NCBI RefSeq assembly: GCF_020166415.1
Contig: NZ_JAIQXV010000023.1
Coordinates: forward strand, 1-64,000
Direction: 5' to 3'
DNA: 64,000 nucleotides
Source: Deinococcus multiflagellatus
GTDB lineage: Bacteria > Deinococcota > Deinococci > Deinococcales > Deinococcaceae
The position numbers and the translations under genes were made by a program. Below, piece after piece: positions 1 to 8,716 of the stretch. Position 1 is the first letter of the stretch. Each line of letters starts with the position of its first letter. The notes under the pieces are model-generated. The model saw only the letters and a program-made list of their open reading frames with translations, was not told the DNA's origin and searched no databases.

Positions 1-1
1 G

Positions 2-2452
2 GCCCTGCCCAGTGAAGCCCAGGTGACGGCCCTTGAAGCCCTGCTGGACGTCCCCCCTCGCTCATCGGTCTCCCAACTTGATCAACTTCGGAAAGCGCCA
101 TTGTCGGTCTCCGCCCCCGGACTCGTCGGTGCACTCAAGCGGGTTGAAGCGGTGCGGCGGATCGGCGTGACCACCCTGGATCTGAGCGGTTTTCCTGAAC
201 AACGGCTGAACACCCTTTTCCGCATCGGGATGGGCGTCAAAGCCCAGGCGATGCGCCGCATGACCCGCTCCCGGCGCATCGCCACCCTGCTGGTGACGGT
301 CCGTCGCCTTGAAGGTCAGGCCCTGGACGACGCGCTGACCCTTTTCGAAAGTCTGCTGACTGACCTCTTCAACCGGATCGAACGGCAAGAAGACGGTGCA
401 CGGCAAGATCAGCTGCCGTCACTGGAAGAAGCGGCCCGGCGCAGCAATCAGCTCACTTTGGCTTTCCTGGAGAGTTTGGGGCAGCCGCCCCAGGACTTCC
501 CCGCGTTCGCCGCACGGGTGCTGGCCCTGGTGTCTCAGGAACAGCTCCAGGCCGCGGCGGAAACGGTTCAGGCACTCACTCGGCCGCGAAGCGAGACCCG
601 GCTGGAGGGGCTGCTGAGTCGCTATAGCTATGTGCAGCAGTTTCTGCCGGCCCTGCTGAGGACAGTGAACTTTGAGGGCAGCGCCGCTGGAGGGCCGTCC
701 CTGGCCGCGCTTCAGGCGCTGCGGCGTCTGGGGCGCCGATCACAGATCATGGCCACCGAGGTGCCACTCACGCTCGTCAAGGGTGACTGGAGCAAGCTCA
801 TTCCCAGAAAAGGGCCATTGAACCGGCCTGCTTACACCCTTTGTGTCCTCGACCATCTGCATCTGGCCCTGAAGCGCCGCGACGTCTTTGTGTCGGCCAG
901 TCCCAAATTTAGCGACCCTCGCCTGCGCCTGCTGTCGGATCAGGCCTGGACGGCTCTGAAGGCTGAGGTCTGCCGGAGTCTTGACCTTGACCCTGATCCG
1001 CAAGTGATGCTGGCGCAGCTCAGTGCCCAGTTGGACGAGCGGTACCGGCTGGTGGAAGCCCGCCTCCAGCAGAACGCCGCAGTCTCTCTGGCTGAAGAAG
1101 AGGGCCGCACCGTGCTGGTGCTTCAGGAGGAAGAGGCGCTGCCCGAGCCGCCCAGGCTGCGGCACTTGCGGGAACTGGTGGCGAGGCGGATGCCCCGCCT
1201 GGATCTGCCGGATCTGCTCCTGGAAGTGCACCGCTGGACGGGGTGTGCCAACGCCTTCACCCAGTTGAGTGAAGCACGAACAAGAGTGGGACACCTCGAC
1301 GTCAGCGTGTGCGCGGTCCTGCTGGCTGAAGCGTGCAATGTCGGACTGGACGCGGTGGTTCAACCGGAGACCGAGGCCCTTGGGCGCGGCCGCCTGTCCT
1401 GGGTGGATCAGCACTACCTGCGCGCCGAAACCATTGCCAGTGCCAATGCCCGCTTGGTCGAGTTTCAGGCCACCATTCCGACGGTGACGGCGTGGGGGGA
1501 CGGTCAGGTGGCCTCTGTGGATGGGCTGCGCTTCCGGGTGCCGGTGAAAACCATTTACGCTGGTCAGAACCCCAAGTACTTTGGGGTGCGCAGTGGCGTG
1601 ACCTATGTCAACTTCATCTCCGATCAGTACAGCGGCTTTCACAGCATCGTGGTGCCGGGGACCCTGCGCGATTCCCTGTTCGCCCTGGACGGCATGATTG
1701 AGCAGAACACGGTGCTGCGCCCTCAGCAACTCGTGTCAGATACAGCGGCCTCGTCGTACATGGTCTTCGGGTTGTTCCGTCTGTTGGGCTATCAGTTCAG
1801 CCCGGAGCTGGCTGATCTGCGCGAGCGGACGTACGCGCGCGTGACCCGAGAAGCAAACTATGGGAAGTTGAATGCGCTGGCGACGTCGCAGGTGAGCACC
1901 GCGCTGATTGCCAATCACTGGGACGATTTGTTGCGCCTCGCGGGGTCACTGATGACCCGGACGGTGCGGGCCTCGGATCTGCTCAAAGTGATCGGCGTCA
2001 GACCCAAAAGCGCCCTCACTCGGGCGTTGGAGCAGGTGGGGCGGATCGCCAGCACGCTCCACCTGCTCAGTTACCACGATGATCCGCTTTACCGCCGCAC
2101 CATCGGCACCCAGCGCAACCGCCAGGAGGCCCGGCACCGGCTGGCACGGGCAGTGTTCCAGGGCCGACATGGGGAACTGCGGCAACATGACGTCGCTGGG
2201 ATGGAAGATCAGTTGGGGGCCCTGGGCCTGGTGGTGAACGCGATCATTCTCTGGAACACCCGCTCTCTCGACCTCATCCTAAATCAACTGCGTGTGGACG
2301 GCGTGGAGGTGCGGGACGAAGATGTGCAGCGGCTGTCGCCTCTGAAGTTTGGGCACATTCACCTGGGCGGACGGTACCACTTCTCGCTGACCTCACAGAT
2401 GCCGGCCGATCAATTCAGGCGGTTGCGCGACCCAGACGAGGTGGAAAGCTGA
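2..2452 (+). CDS. Tn3-family transposase, 5' truncated by window edge
   Basis: The C-terminal part of a Tn3-family DDE transposase, which cuts and joins transposon ends during replicative transposition. The frame is open to the window's left edge, so the N-terminus is missing; about 816 residues remain of the family's usual 950-1000. Family signatures are visible: WGDGQ with the first catalytic Asp (about residue 500), a VSDTAAS segment with the second Asp (about 580), and near the end RNRQEARHRLARAVF with the catalytic Glu, followed by AIILWNTRSLD and a final KFGHIHLGGRYHFSL. No resolvase or clear terminal inverted repeat is visible to the right, so the element's right end is not located. 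It marks the neighbouring nuclease genes as mobile-element associated. Confidence 0.9.
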   Translation, partial: ALPSEAQVTALEALLDVPPRSSVSQLDQLRKAPLSVSAPGLVGALKRVEAVRRIGVTTLDLSGFPEQRLNTLFRIGMGVKAQAMRRMTRSRRIATLLVTVRRLEGQALDDALTLFESLLTDLFNRIERQEDGARQDQLPSLEEAARRSNQLTLAFLESLGQPPQDFPAFAARVLALVSQEQLQAAAETVQALTRPRSETRLEGLLSRYSYVQQFLPALLRTVNFEGSAAGGPSLAALQALRRLGRRSQIMATEVPLTLVKGDWSKLIPRKGPLNRPAYTLCVLDHLHLALKRRDVFVSASPKFSDPRLRLLSDQAWTALKAEVCRSLDLDPDPQVMLAQLSAQLDERYRLVEARLQQNAAVSLAEEEGRTVLVLQEEEALPEPPRLRHLRELVARRMPRLDLPDLLLEVHRWTGCANAFTQLSEARTRVGHLDVSVCAVLLAEACNVGLDAVVQPETEALGRGRLSWVDQHYLRAETIASANARLVEFQATIPTVTAWGDGQVASVDGLRFRVPVKTIYAGQNPKYFGVRSGVTYVNFISDQYSGFHSIVVPGTLRDSLFALDGMIEQNTVLRPQQLVSDTAASSYMVFGLFRLLGYQFSPELADLRERTYARVTREANYGKLNALATSQVSTALIANHWDDLLRLAGSLMTRTVRASDLLKVIGVRPKSALTRALEQVGRIASTLHLLSYHDDPLYRRTIGTQRNRQEARHRLARAVFQGRHGELRQHDVAGMEDQLGALGLVVNAIILWNTRSLDLILNQLRVDGVEVRDEDVQRLSPLKFGHIHLGGRYHFSLTSQMPADQFRRLRDPDEVES

Positions 2453-2493
2453 GGCACAGGCATAACCCGACTCTTCGCGCCACTGCTACCGCG

Positions 2494-3381
2494 ATGCCGA
2501 GCCCTCCCGCTGCAGAGATTGATCTATCCCGCCGCCAGCTGGTGTTTGTCCACCATTTTCTTGAGGGACAGTTCGATGCGGCCCGGTTTATGCCGACGGT
2601 CGCCACGTTGACGAAGCCGTTTCAGTGGTGGTTAGAGCAGGTTGAAACTGAGGTGCGGCCCTTCAATGAGCAGTTGCAGGCTCATCTCCTGCGCACCCTT
2701 GAAGCCCGGCGGCATGTGCTGGTCGAGACGTACCGGCAGGCAGAAGCCTATGGCATCGCCGTCGAATTCAACCCGGAGCAGGCCGCCAGATCTCTCTTAA
2801 AAGGCCAACCGGCCCAAACCCTGGCGCTTTCCCTGTCCTCACCACTGCCACAACGGCGCTGTTCCGCGCTCCTGCCGGAGAAGGACTACCGCCTTGTGCT
2901 CGACGCCATTGATGACTTTGCACGGCAACTCGAGCGTGGCAACAGAATGGCAGGACAATTGGGCGAAGAAGCCCTGCGAGACGTCCTGCTTGCTGCGCTC
3001 AACATGCTGTTTCGAGGGCAGGTCAGCGGCGAGACGTTCAACCGACGCGGGAAAACAGACATCCTGCTGCGCCAGGGGAATGACACCGCCTTTCTCGGAG
3101 AATGCAAATTCTGGGGGGGCGAGAAGCTGTTTCTTGAGACCGTCGACCAACTGCTCAAGTATCTGACCTCACGTGACCTGCTGACTGCCGTCCTCATTTT
3201 TAATCGCAACAAAGACGCAACATCAGTGGTAAAAAAAGTGATCGAAAGCATGCGGAGTCACCAGCAGTACGCCAAAGATATTGCGATCGACGAGCAACGA
3301 CGAATACTGCAGTTCCAATTCCGACACTGTCAGGATGAGGAAGTCCATGTGGATATTGCCGTACTTGTCTATGATCTCTAG
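2494..3381 (+). CDS. putative PD-(D/E)XK nuclease-like protein
   Basis: A 295-residue protein of unknown function. Residues about 150-225 look like a PD-(D/E)XK nuclease core: an alpha-helical stretch, then GKTDILL with Asp189, then LGECKFWGG with Glu203 and Lys205, then a helix with QLLKYLTSRD. The first 140 residues resemble nothing I recognise. It begins 41 nt after the transposase stop, has no clear Shine-Dalgarno sequence, and converges on the Mrr-like gene on the other strand. GC is lower at its 3' end, which suggests transfer. A role in restriction or defence is inferred only from the motif and the mobile neighbourhood. Confidence 0.6.
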   Translation: MPSPPAAEIDLSRRQLVFVHHFLEGQFDAARFMPTVATLTKPFQWWLEQVETEVRPFNEQLQAHLLRTLEARRHVLVETYRQAEAYGIAVEFNPEQAARSLLKGQPAQTLALSLSSPLPQRRCSALLPEKDYRLVLDAIDDFARQLERGNRMAGQLGEEALRDVLLAALNMLFRGQVSGETFNRRGKTDILLRQGNDTAFLGECKFWGGEKLFLETVDQLLKYLTSRDLLTAVLIFNRNKDATSVVKKVIESMRSHQQYAKDIAIDEQRRILQFQFRHCQDEEVHVDIAVLVYDL

Positions 3382-3508
3382 ATTATGACTATCTACGAAA
3401 AACACAAGCGCCGTGCCGATCTGCTCTCCTGATCAAGAACCAATCCCAAGACCGCAGCGTCGACGTCAAAGTCATCCAAATCAAAATCATCAACAGCGTG
3501 TGTTGAAT

Positions 3509-4687
3509 TCAGCTGATATCAGCTGCGTGATCTTGCGCAAATTTGGCGTTCTTAAAATAAGATATTCGTTTTTCCGGATCAGGCAGGAGAGTCCGGTTCT
3601 GCTTGTGCCGATCTTGAAACTCAAGGAGGTAGCTGAATTCCTCTGGGAAGAGTCGTCCCTCTGCCGTGACCTGAATATAGAGAATTGGACAGTCGTGGGC
3701 GAGATCGCCCTTCTCCACGAGGCCCACAATGCTTTCGAGGGGGAGGCGCGCCATCGTGACGTATTCGGCCCTTGCCGCTCGCGGCACTGCCTCTTCCCAG
3801 ACCCGGTACCAGCGGCTCGTCTCAGGGGTGCGGACGCTCGGTGGACCACCATACAGTTGCTCACGAATGACAGGAACCTCACCCTCTTCCAACACGTCCC
3901 ACTCGCCCGTTTGATCATCCGCATACGCCAGGTGCCGCGCCACTTCAAGCACCAGGAAGTGCTGTGGATGCATGAGCTTGACTCTAAAGATGCCCCACGG
4001 CTGAGCGGTCTCGAAATCTGGCACCTCGTCCATGAGAGGGTAGTCCTGGCAGTCCGCATCCAGCAGCAGGACGTCTTGCCCAATGACGCCGCGCTCACTG
4101 TCGAGAGCGCGCAGAATTCGTTTGCGCCAGGTCAGGAGGGATCTCAATTCATTCTGCTTGGAGCGCTTTCGCGTCTGCAGGCTGATGCCAAAGTAGGCGA
4201 ACAGCAGATGATCATTCTTCGGCTGAAACAGCATGTCCTCCAGCTCGGCTTTCCCCCAGAGATGGAATTCCTGCACGCCAGTCCCAATCAGGGCGGCGCG
4301 GAACGCGTCATAGGCTTTCTTGCTGAAGTCACAGGCCGCTGCGAGGATGAACCCATATGGCACTTCTGGCCCCGGCACACTCTCCTCGACATACCGCCGG
4401 ACCTGCGCGGGGCCAATACGTTTTTCCCGCTTGCACTGAAGAATCCACAGCCGCCGTGAAGCCACGAGAGGGGGAAGGTCCTCTTCGTCGGCCTCTTCAA
4501 ATGAGGGAACGATGCCTTGCTCAAATGCCCGGATATCGATGCCGTCATCTGCGCCGCCCCGGCCAGTGGCCTCAATGCTGGCCCAGGGCCGGTAATCGTA
4601 GGCCAGCTGCCGCACCAGATCTTCAAAACGGTGCGGCTCCAGATCTTCAAAGTGCAGGGGATTCAGGGTGCGAGTGGCGCGCGCCAT
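3509..4687 (-). CDS. Mrr-like restriction endonuclease domain protein
   Basis: A 392-residue protein with an N-terminal Mrr-type catalytic domain: HRFEDLVRQL near residue 20, GADDGIDI with Asp51, and LQCKRE with Gln84 and Lys86, the D...QxK arrangement of Mrr nucleases that cleave modified DNA. The remaining 280 residues (with EFHLWGKAELEDML and a long acidic region) are of unknown function and may sense the substrate. The start chosen is ATG at 4687; another in-frame ATG lies 15 nt upstream, and neither has a good ribosome site. The open frame extends to about 5110, but the extra N-terminal stretch does not look like protein. It converges with the PD-(D/E)XK-like gene. Confidence 0.7.
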   Translation of the reverse strand: MARATRTLNPLHFEDLEPHRFEDLVRQLAYDYRPWASIEATGRGGADDGIDIRAFEQGIVPSFEEADEEDLPPLVASRRLWILQCKREKRIGPAQVRRYVEESVPGPEVPYGFILAAACDFSKKAYDAFRAALIGTGVQEFHLWGKAELEDMLFQPKNDHLLFAYFGISLQTRKRSKQNELRSLLTWRKRILRALDSERGVIGQDVLLLDADCQDYPLMDEVPDFETAQPWGIFRVKLMHPQHFLVLEVARHLAYADDQTGEWDVLEEGEVPVIREQLYGGPPSVRTPETSRWYRVWEEAVPRAARAEYVTMARLPLESIVGLVEKGDLAHDCPILYIQVTAEGRLFPEEFSYLLEFQDRHKQNRTLLPDPEKRISYFKNAKFAQDHAADIS

Positions 4688-5130
4688 GCCGTATTGGAGC
4701 ATGAGGTGGGGGCGCCCGCCCACGCCGGCAAGGCCCAGGTGAACAGGCCACCACGTGACATGCCAACAGTGAATGTTGTGCCTGTTGACGATCCGCCTTG
4801 TGCGGCCTTCAGTGCCCTGTGCGCTGGCAGATCGCGTCTCGTGACAGCGCCCGACACGCAGGCCGATGCCATGGCCTGGACTGAGACCGCGGCAGAGCAC
4901 GCGCTGAAGGGCCATTCCACCCTGTTGATGGGCGCCGGGCTCCCCACCCGCCGTCCAGTCGACCAGCCGTGCTCGCTGCAACGCAGAGGTCTCCACCGGT
5001 GAGCCGCCTGACTGGTGATCGAGCCGCGGGCACCAGACCCAGGGGCAAGCGTTTGAAACGCTGCGCGCCCCACACACCTTTTTCCGCAGGGGCGTACACT
5101 GCAGGGACACCGCAAGGGGGGTGAGCGCGC
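4688..5130. other. gene-free stretch with promoter for the toxin-antitoxin pair
   Basis: No protein-like frame was found on either strand. The right end holds a likely promoter for the next genes: a TACACT -10 box at about 5095-5100, then a GGGGGGTGAG ribosome site just before the ATG at 5131. The left part is upstream of the Mrr-like gene on the minus strand. Confidence 0.4.
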
Positions 5131-5436
5131 ATGACCATCAAGATTCGGCTTCGGGGCAAACACAAAGCGGCCAGTGGCACCCTGCTCCGCCTGACCACAC
5201 GTGAGGCCCGGCAGCTGCAGCGGCGCGCCCTTCTGGCCCCTGTGATCCGTTTGCCGTTCGCCCAGGGCTTTTCGCTGGGAGGCGGCACCCTCCACCGACA
5301 CCCAGGCAACACCCAGATGTTCACGAGCCCAGACCTACTGCTGAGCGAACCTTACGACTGGGGGCCGCAGGGGCGGCCGGCGGTCAAGCCGTTCCGGTAC
5401 GTGCCTGGGCAGGGCTGGGACATGGGTGAGGATTGA
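5131..5436 (+). CDS. hypothetical protein, possible antitoxin
   Basis: A 101-residue basic protein (MTIKIRLRGKHKAASG at the N-terminus) that matches no family I know. Its stop overlaps the start of the PemK/MazF-like gene (TTGA overlap at 5433-5436), the usual layout of an antitoxin followed by its toxin. A strong ribosome site (GGGGGGTGAG) precedes the ATG. The antitoxin role is inferred from position alone; the sequence shows no evident AbrB or ribbon-helix-helix fold. Confidence 0.5.
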   Translation: MTIKIRLRGKHKAASGTLLRLTTREARQLQRRALLAPVIRLPFAQGFSLGGGTLHRHPGNTQMFTSPDLLLSEPYDWGPQGRPAVKPFRYVPGQGWDMGED

Positions 5437-5796
5437 CGTACCCCGCCCCCCTGGGTGTGGTGCTGGAAGTGAACTTCGCGGCGCACCAGCCGAGCGGCAC
5501 GGAACAGTCCGGCTTTCGGCCCGCCTTGATCGTGGCGGTGCCGGATTTTGTTGCCGCGCCCCGCTTTCCCGGCCTGCTCGTCGTGCCCTTCACGTCCCGC
5601 ATCCAGCACTTCACCGGGCGCCGCGCTGTACCCCCTGTACCAACGCGGATGTGGTGGCCTCACGCGCGACAGCGTCGCCCTGACCGATCAGCTGCGGTAC
5701 GTGGATCAGGCGCGCATCACCGGCCGACTCGGCCGACTGACCGAAGCGGAGTTCGAGCCAGTCCGGCAGGCCCTCAGGGGCATGTTCGTCCTATAA
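5433..5796 (+). pseudogene. PemK/MazF-type toxin, frameshifted
   Basis: The start reads as a PemK/MazF-type mRNA interferase: GVVLEVNF, a GFRPALIV strand and VVPFTSRIQ. Near 5612-5625 the homology moves to the +1 frame, where the C-terminal family pattern follows: GLTRDSVALTDQLRYVD, then GRLTEAEFEPVRQAL and a stop at 5796. One extra base, perhaps in the GGG at about 5616, would explain it. Length with the shift corrected is about 120 residues, normal for the family. Start is TTG at 5433, overlapping the upstream gene. This is either a real inactivating mutation or a sequencing error. Confidence 0.7.
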
Positions 5797-5801
5797 CGCA
5801 G

Positions 5802-5836
5802 AAGGCGACTGGCATGGACGATCTGCCAGTCGCCTT
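5802..5836. terminator. bidirectional terminator hairpin
   Basis: A perfect 13-bp stem (5802-5814 with 5824-5836) and 9-nt loop, lying between the toxin stop and the convergent DUF305 stop. It can end transcripts from both sides. Confidence 0.7.
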
Positions 5837-5847
5837 GTGGCCCTGCC

Positions 5848-6498
5848 TTAATGCGCTCTGAGCCACCCCTGGAAGTCGTGCATTTCGCCTGCCTGGGCGG
5901 TGATGATCTTCTCCGCGAGCTCTAACACGAAGGGGTCCTGCGTCCGCTGCAGGGCCAGGTTCGATTTCTCGTTGGCGGCCGCGTGGTGCGGAAGCATGCC
6001 TTCCAGGAACGTACGTTCCGGCATGCTTGACGCGCGGATCATGGCGGGCATGTCCATCATGCGGTTCATCTGCACCATGCGCGCCATTACCGCCTGATTC
6101 GGCCCGCCGTACGCGCGCAGCTGGGCCTGCATCTCAGCAATCTCGCGCGTCTGGTCCGCGATGATCTGGGTCGCCCACGCGCGCACCTGTTCATCCTTGG
6201 CGCGCTCCAGCACGGCGCGGCTGCTGTCGATGGCGCTCTGGTGGTGCGGAATCATCATGGACATGAACGCCCGCTCGAAGGACCGCCCACTCAACCGGGC
6301 GAGGTCACTGATCATCGGCATCATCATCATGCGCATGTCCAGTTGCATCTGCAGCCCCATCTGGGACAGCCCCGGCACAGACGCTGAAGGCGTCATCGGC
6401 ATCGTCATGTGGGTCATGCCGGGCATGGCCATGTCCATTCCACCGGCCTGGGCGGAGCTCAAGGTCAGCAGGGCAGCGGTCAACAGCATGCGCTTCAT
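5848..6498 (-). CDS. DUF305 family exported protein
   Basis: A 216-residue protein with a signal peptide (MKRMLLTAALLTLSSAQA) and a Met/His-rich mature start (MDMAMPGMTHMTMPM), suited to binding copper or silver. Two DUF305 repeats follow, each with the ferritin-like IPHHQSAI or LPHHAAANE motif (about residues 85 and 170). DUF305 proteins usually accompany copper resistance genes. Its ATG overlaps the stop of the upstream Cys-rich gene (6495-6498), so the two are translationally coupled and share the promoter at 6986-7017. It probably acts in the periplasm. Confidence 0.85.
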   Translation of the reverse strand: MKRMLLTAALLTLSSAQAGGMDMAMPGMTHMTMPMTPSASVPGLSQMGLQMQLDMRMMMMPMISDLARLSGRSFERAFMSMMIPHHQSAIDSSRAVLERAKDEQVRAWATQIIADQTREIAEMQAQLRAYGGPNQAVMARMVQMNRMMDMPAMIRASSMPERTFLEGMLPHHAAANEKSNLALQRTQDPFVLELAEKIITAQAGEMHDFQGWLRAH

Positions 6499-6911
6499 GC
6501 GTTCACGCTCCCCAGTAGCGCCTGACAGGCCTGCTCACAACGTCGGCAGCTCTCGGCGCACACGGCGCAGTGCGCCATGTTCATCTCCTGCGCGTGCCGC
6601 TCGCATTCCTCGGCGCACGCCTGACACGCGCGCCGGCAGGCCTCCAGCTGCGCCTGCAGGACCTGCGCGTTCCCTTGCCCAGATGACGCGAGCACCTTGG
6701 CGGTGGCCTGACAGACAGCGGCGCACTGCGTATTCAGACTGACGCAGTGCGTGAGATGGTGCAGGTGTTCGTGTTCACTCAGGCACGCGTCGGCGCACAG
6801 CGAGCACACCGCCTCGCACTCCAGGCATGCTTGCAGGCAGGTGGCCAGCAGGGCAGCGTCCATGGAACTGGCCTTGGGGTGGGTGTTGAGCATGCGGGTG
6901 AGGGTGTCCAT
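6495..6911 (-). CDS. Cys-rich four-helix bundle copper-storage-like protein
   Basis: A 138-residue protein with about 18 cysteines spaced as CxxC/CxxxC along predicted helices (CLQACLECEAVCSLC, CRRACQACAEEC, CAVCAESCRRCEQAC), the pattern of four-helix Csp proteins that store Cu(I) in the bundle core. There is no signal peptide, so it is probably cytosolic. The start at 6911 is chosen because GGAGG lies 8 nt upstream; a longer in-frame start at 6956 lacks one. It is first in a two-gene operon with the DUF305 gene, suggesting cytosolic storage plus periplasmic binding of copper. Confidence 0.85.
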   Translation of the reverse strand: MDTLTRMLNTHPKASSMDAALLATCLQACLECEAVCSLCADACLSEHEHLHHLTHCVSLNTQCAAVCQATAKVLASSGQGNAQVLQAQLEACRRACQACAEECERHAQEMNMAHCAVCAESCRRCEQACQALLGSVNA

Positions 6912-6985
6912 CGGGGGCCTCCAGGGCGTGAAATGACGCGGGACCACGGTGGTCACGCGGCCCTCCCGGGGGAGAGGGCGCTTTC

Positions 6986-7017
6986 ACCCTGGGCCGCGCG
7001 TGTTCAGCTTCTGTAAA
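6986..7017 (-). promoter_or_regulatory. direct-repeat promoter, site A
   Basis: Read on the minus strand: TTTACA, 5 nt, TGAACA, 9 nt, CAGGGT as a -10-like box. The half-sites repeat every 11 bp, the spacing used by OmpR/PhoB-type regulators. It drives the Csp-DUF305 operon and is one of six such sites. Confidence 0.6.
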
Positions 7018-7081
7018 GTTGGCGGCGCGCCTCAAGAAACCCTGAAGGGGGAAGGCGCATGCCCTTCTCCCCTGGCGCCGC

Positions 7082-7711
7082 TCAGTACAGACCCATGGGG
7101 TTGATGACGTTGCCGTTCACCATCACGCGGAAGTCCAGGTGTGGCCCCGTGCTGTTGCCGGTGCTGCCCACCCGGCCGATCACCTGCCCGGTCTCCACGG
7201 TCTGACCCACCTGCACGAGGTTGGCGCTGTTGTGGCTGTAGCGCGTTGTCATGCCGTCCCCGTGGTCCAGCACGATCGTCCAGCCCCAGCCGGTCCGCGC
7301 GTCAAACCGGGACTCGGTCACGCGTCCCGCGCGGGCCGCCACAAACGGGGTGCCTGTCGGGGCGGCCAGATCCAGGCCCAGGTGCGCGGGCGAATACGGG
7401 CTGGTCAACCGGCCCTGCACGGGCAGCACCGCGGTCACGCGGATGCCCGCAGGCCGCACGGTGGCCCCACCTGTGGCGGTCACGGTCGCCGCGCGGGTGG
7501 TGGCAGACCGATCTGGCAGCTGCAGCACCTGCCCCACCTTCAGGGCCAGTTGCGGATTCAGGCCCTTATTCTTCGCCAGCAGCGCCTCCAGACTCACGCC
7601 CTGGCGCCGGGCAATGCCGTACAGCGTGTCGCCGGGCTTGACCGTCACGGTCGCAGCGGTGGAGAAACTCAGGGCGGCGAGGCCCAGGGTGAGGAGCAAA
7701 GAACGCCACAT
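7082..7711 (-). CDS. exported LysM-M23 peptidase, altered zinc site
   Basis: A 209-residue protein with a signal peptide (MWRSLLLTLGLAALSFSTA), one LysM repeat (VKPGDTLYGIARRQG, about residues 24-66) and an M23 domain (about 95-209). M23 enzymes cut peptidoglycan cross-bridges using zinc held by HxxxD and the second His of HxH. HLGLD is present (His110, Asp114), but the second motif reads PHLDF, with Asp193 where the zinc His normally is. It may be inactive or use Asp as a ligand. The start at ATG 7711 is preferred because the -10 box TACGGT ends 7 nt before it, a leaderless arrangement; GTG at 7720 overlaps that box. Confidence 0.85.
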   Translation of the reverse strand: MWRSLLLTLGLAALSFSTAATVTVKPGDTLYGIARRQGVSLEALLAKNKGLNPQLALKVGQVLQLPDRSATTRAATVTATGGATVRPAGIRVTAVLPVQGRLTSPYSPAHLGLDLAAPTGTPFVAARAGRVTESRFDARTGWGWTIVLDHGDGMTTRYSHNSANLVQVGQTVETGQVIGRVGSTGNSTGPHLDFRVMVNGNVINPMGLY

Positions 7712-7718
7712 CCGGGCC

Positions 7719-7750
7719 ACCGTACCGGCGGTTTATAAAGTTTCTGTAAA
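7719..7750 (-). promoter_or_regulatory. direct-repeat promoter, site B
   Basis: Minus strand: TTTACA, 5 nt, TTTATA, 9 nt, TACGGT, then 7 nt to ATG 7711. Same geometry as sites A and C-F. The transcript of the M23 gene would be leaderless. Confidence 0.6.
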
Positions 7751-7819
7751 GATTTGATGACTGCGCGGACCATTAAGGCCCGGGCGGACACAGGCGACCA
7801 AGCCCCACTGCTTCGGTCC

Positions 7820-8716
7820 TCAGCCGCCCGATTGTCCCACCGCTCTGCCAGCCAGGGTGCGGAAATACTGCAGTTCCTTGCTGCGCGGAAACGCCTGCAG
7901 GGCCCGCTGCGTGACGCTCAGGGTCCGGCTGTGCCGTCCCGCCTGCGTCCAGGCCTCGAACGCTTCCTGGCGGTACAGGTAGTACATGGTGGGCACCCCC
8001 AGATTCACGGCCCGCTCGAAGTAGTCCGACGCCAGCGCGGCATTGCCCAGGCGCAGGGTGGCCTTGGCCAGCCCCCACCAGGCGTACGGGTCACGCGGGC
8101 GCGCTTTGACATCCTGCTCCCCATGTGCCCGGAGGTGCTGCCAGTTCGCGGCCGCGCTGTAATCGCTGCCCAGAAGGCGCTGCACCTCCCCAGCCCTTGC
8201 GGGGGGAAACGCCACCAGGTACTCCCCGTTGTAGTACGCCCAGAGCTCGGCGAGCCGCTGGGCACTGAGCCGCAGGGACGGCCCGAGCAGCGGATCACTG
8301 ATCAGAAACTGGCCCGCGCTGTACCCGTACACCGTGCGGAAATGCGCCACGTTGCTGCCCCGCTGGAGCCGCTGCTGGAGCACCACCGGAAACCCCGCCG
8401 CCACCAGTGACCGCAGCAGTTCGGCGTCCCCGGCGTAGCGGATGACGCTCTGCAGCCCCGCGCGGCCCAGGTAGCTGGCCAGTTCAAGACTCGTGACCTG
8501 CGGATCACCCGGGTAATCCTTCATCACGGCGGCCGCCTGCGCCTGGGTCACCGAGGCGCCGTAATACCCCAGCAGGGTCATGGCGGTGACCGGCGCGCAG
8601 TTGTTCAGCGCCTGAAAGTCATGCCGGATGTTCGTCAAGGTCACGCTTGCGGGCTGGGCGCTGGCCACACCCCAGCTCCACCCCGCCCCCAGGATCAGCC
8701 ACCAGCGACGCGTCAT
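7820..8716 (-). CDS. exported C39-like peptidase with TPR-like tail
   Basis: A 298-residue protein with a signal peptide ending about residue 20. Residues about 25-170 form a C39-like papain-fold domain: NNCAPVTAMTLLGYYG with Cys40, SNVAHFRTVYGY with His125, and LISDPLLG with Asp141, giving an intact Cys-His-Asp triad. The C-terminal part (PYAWWGLAKATLRLGNAALASDYFERA) is TPR-like. C39 domains cut double-glycine leaders of exported peptides, but this secreted form lacks a transporter and may process other envelope substrates. No direct-repeat promoter was found upstream; a GAGCATGAATGCTC palindrome lies about 70 nt before the start. Confidence 0.75.
   Translation of the reverse strand: MTRRWWLILGAGWSWGVASAQPASVTLTNIRHDFQALNNCAPVTAMTLLGYYGASVTQAQAAAVMKDYPGDPQVTSLELASYLGRAGLQSVIRYAGDAELLRSLVAAGFPVVLQQRLQRGSNVAHFRTVYGYSAGQFLISDPLLGPSLRLSAQRLAELWAYYNGEYLVAFPPARAGEVQRLLGSDYSAAANWQHLRAHGEQDVKARPRDPYAWWGLAKATLRLGNAALASDYFERAVNLGVPTMYYLYRQEAFEAWTQAGRHSRTLSVTQRALQAFPRSKELQYFRTLAGRAVGQSGG

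Noticed and set aside
740..1729. Long open frame opposite the Tn3 transposase
   Set aside because: It mirrors a clear transposase gene in a high-GC region and has no protein-like motifs or start signal.
2453..2493. Right terminal inverted repeat of the Tn3 element
   Set aside because: No sequence matching a typical 38-bp Tn3-family end was identified after the transposase stop.
4703..5110. N-terminal extension of the Mrr-like gene
   Set aside because: The added sequence is Arg/Gly/Cys-rich without a domain; the Mrr domain begins naturally near ATG 4687.
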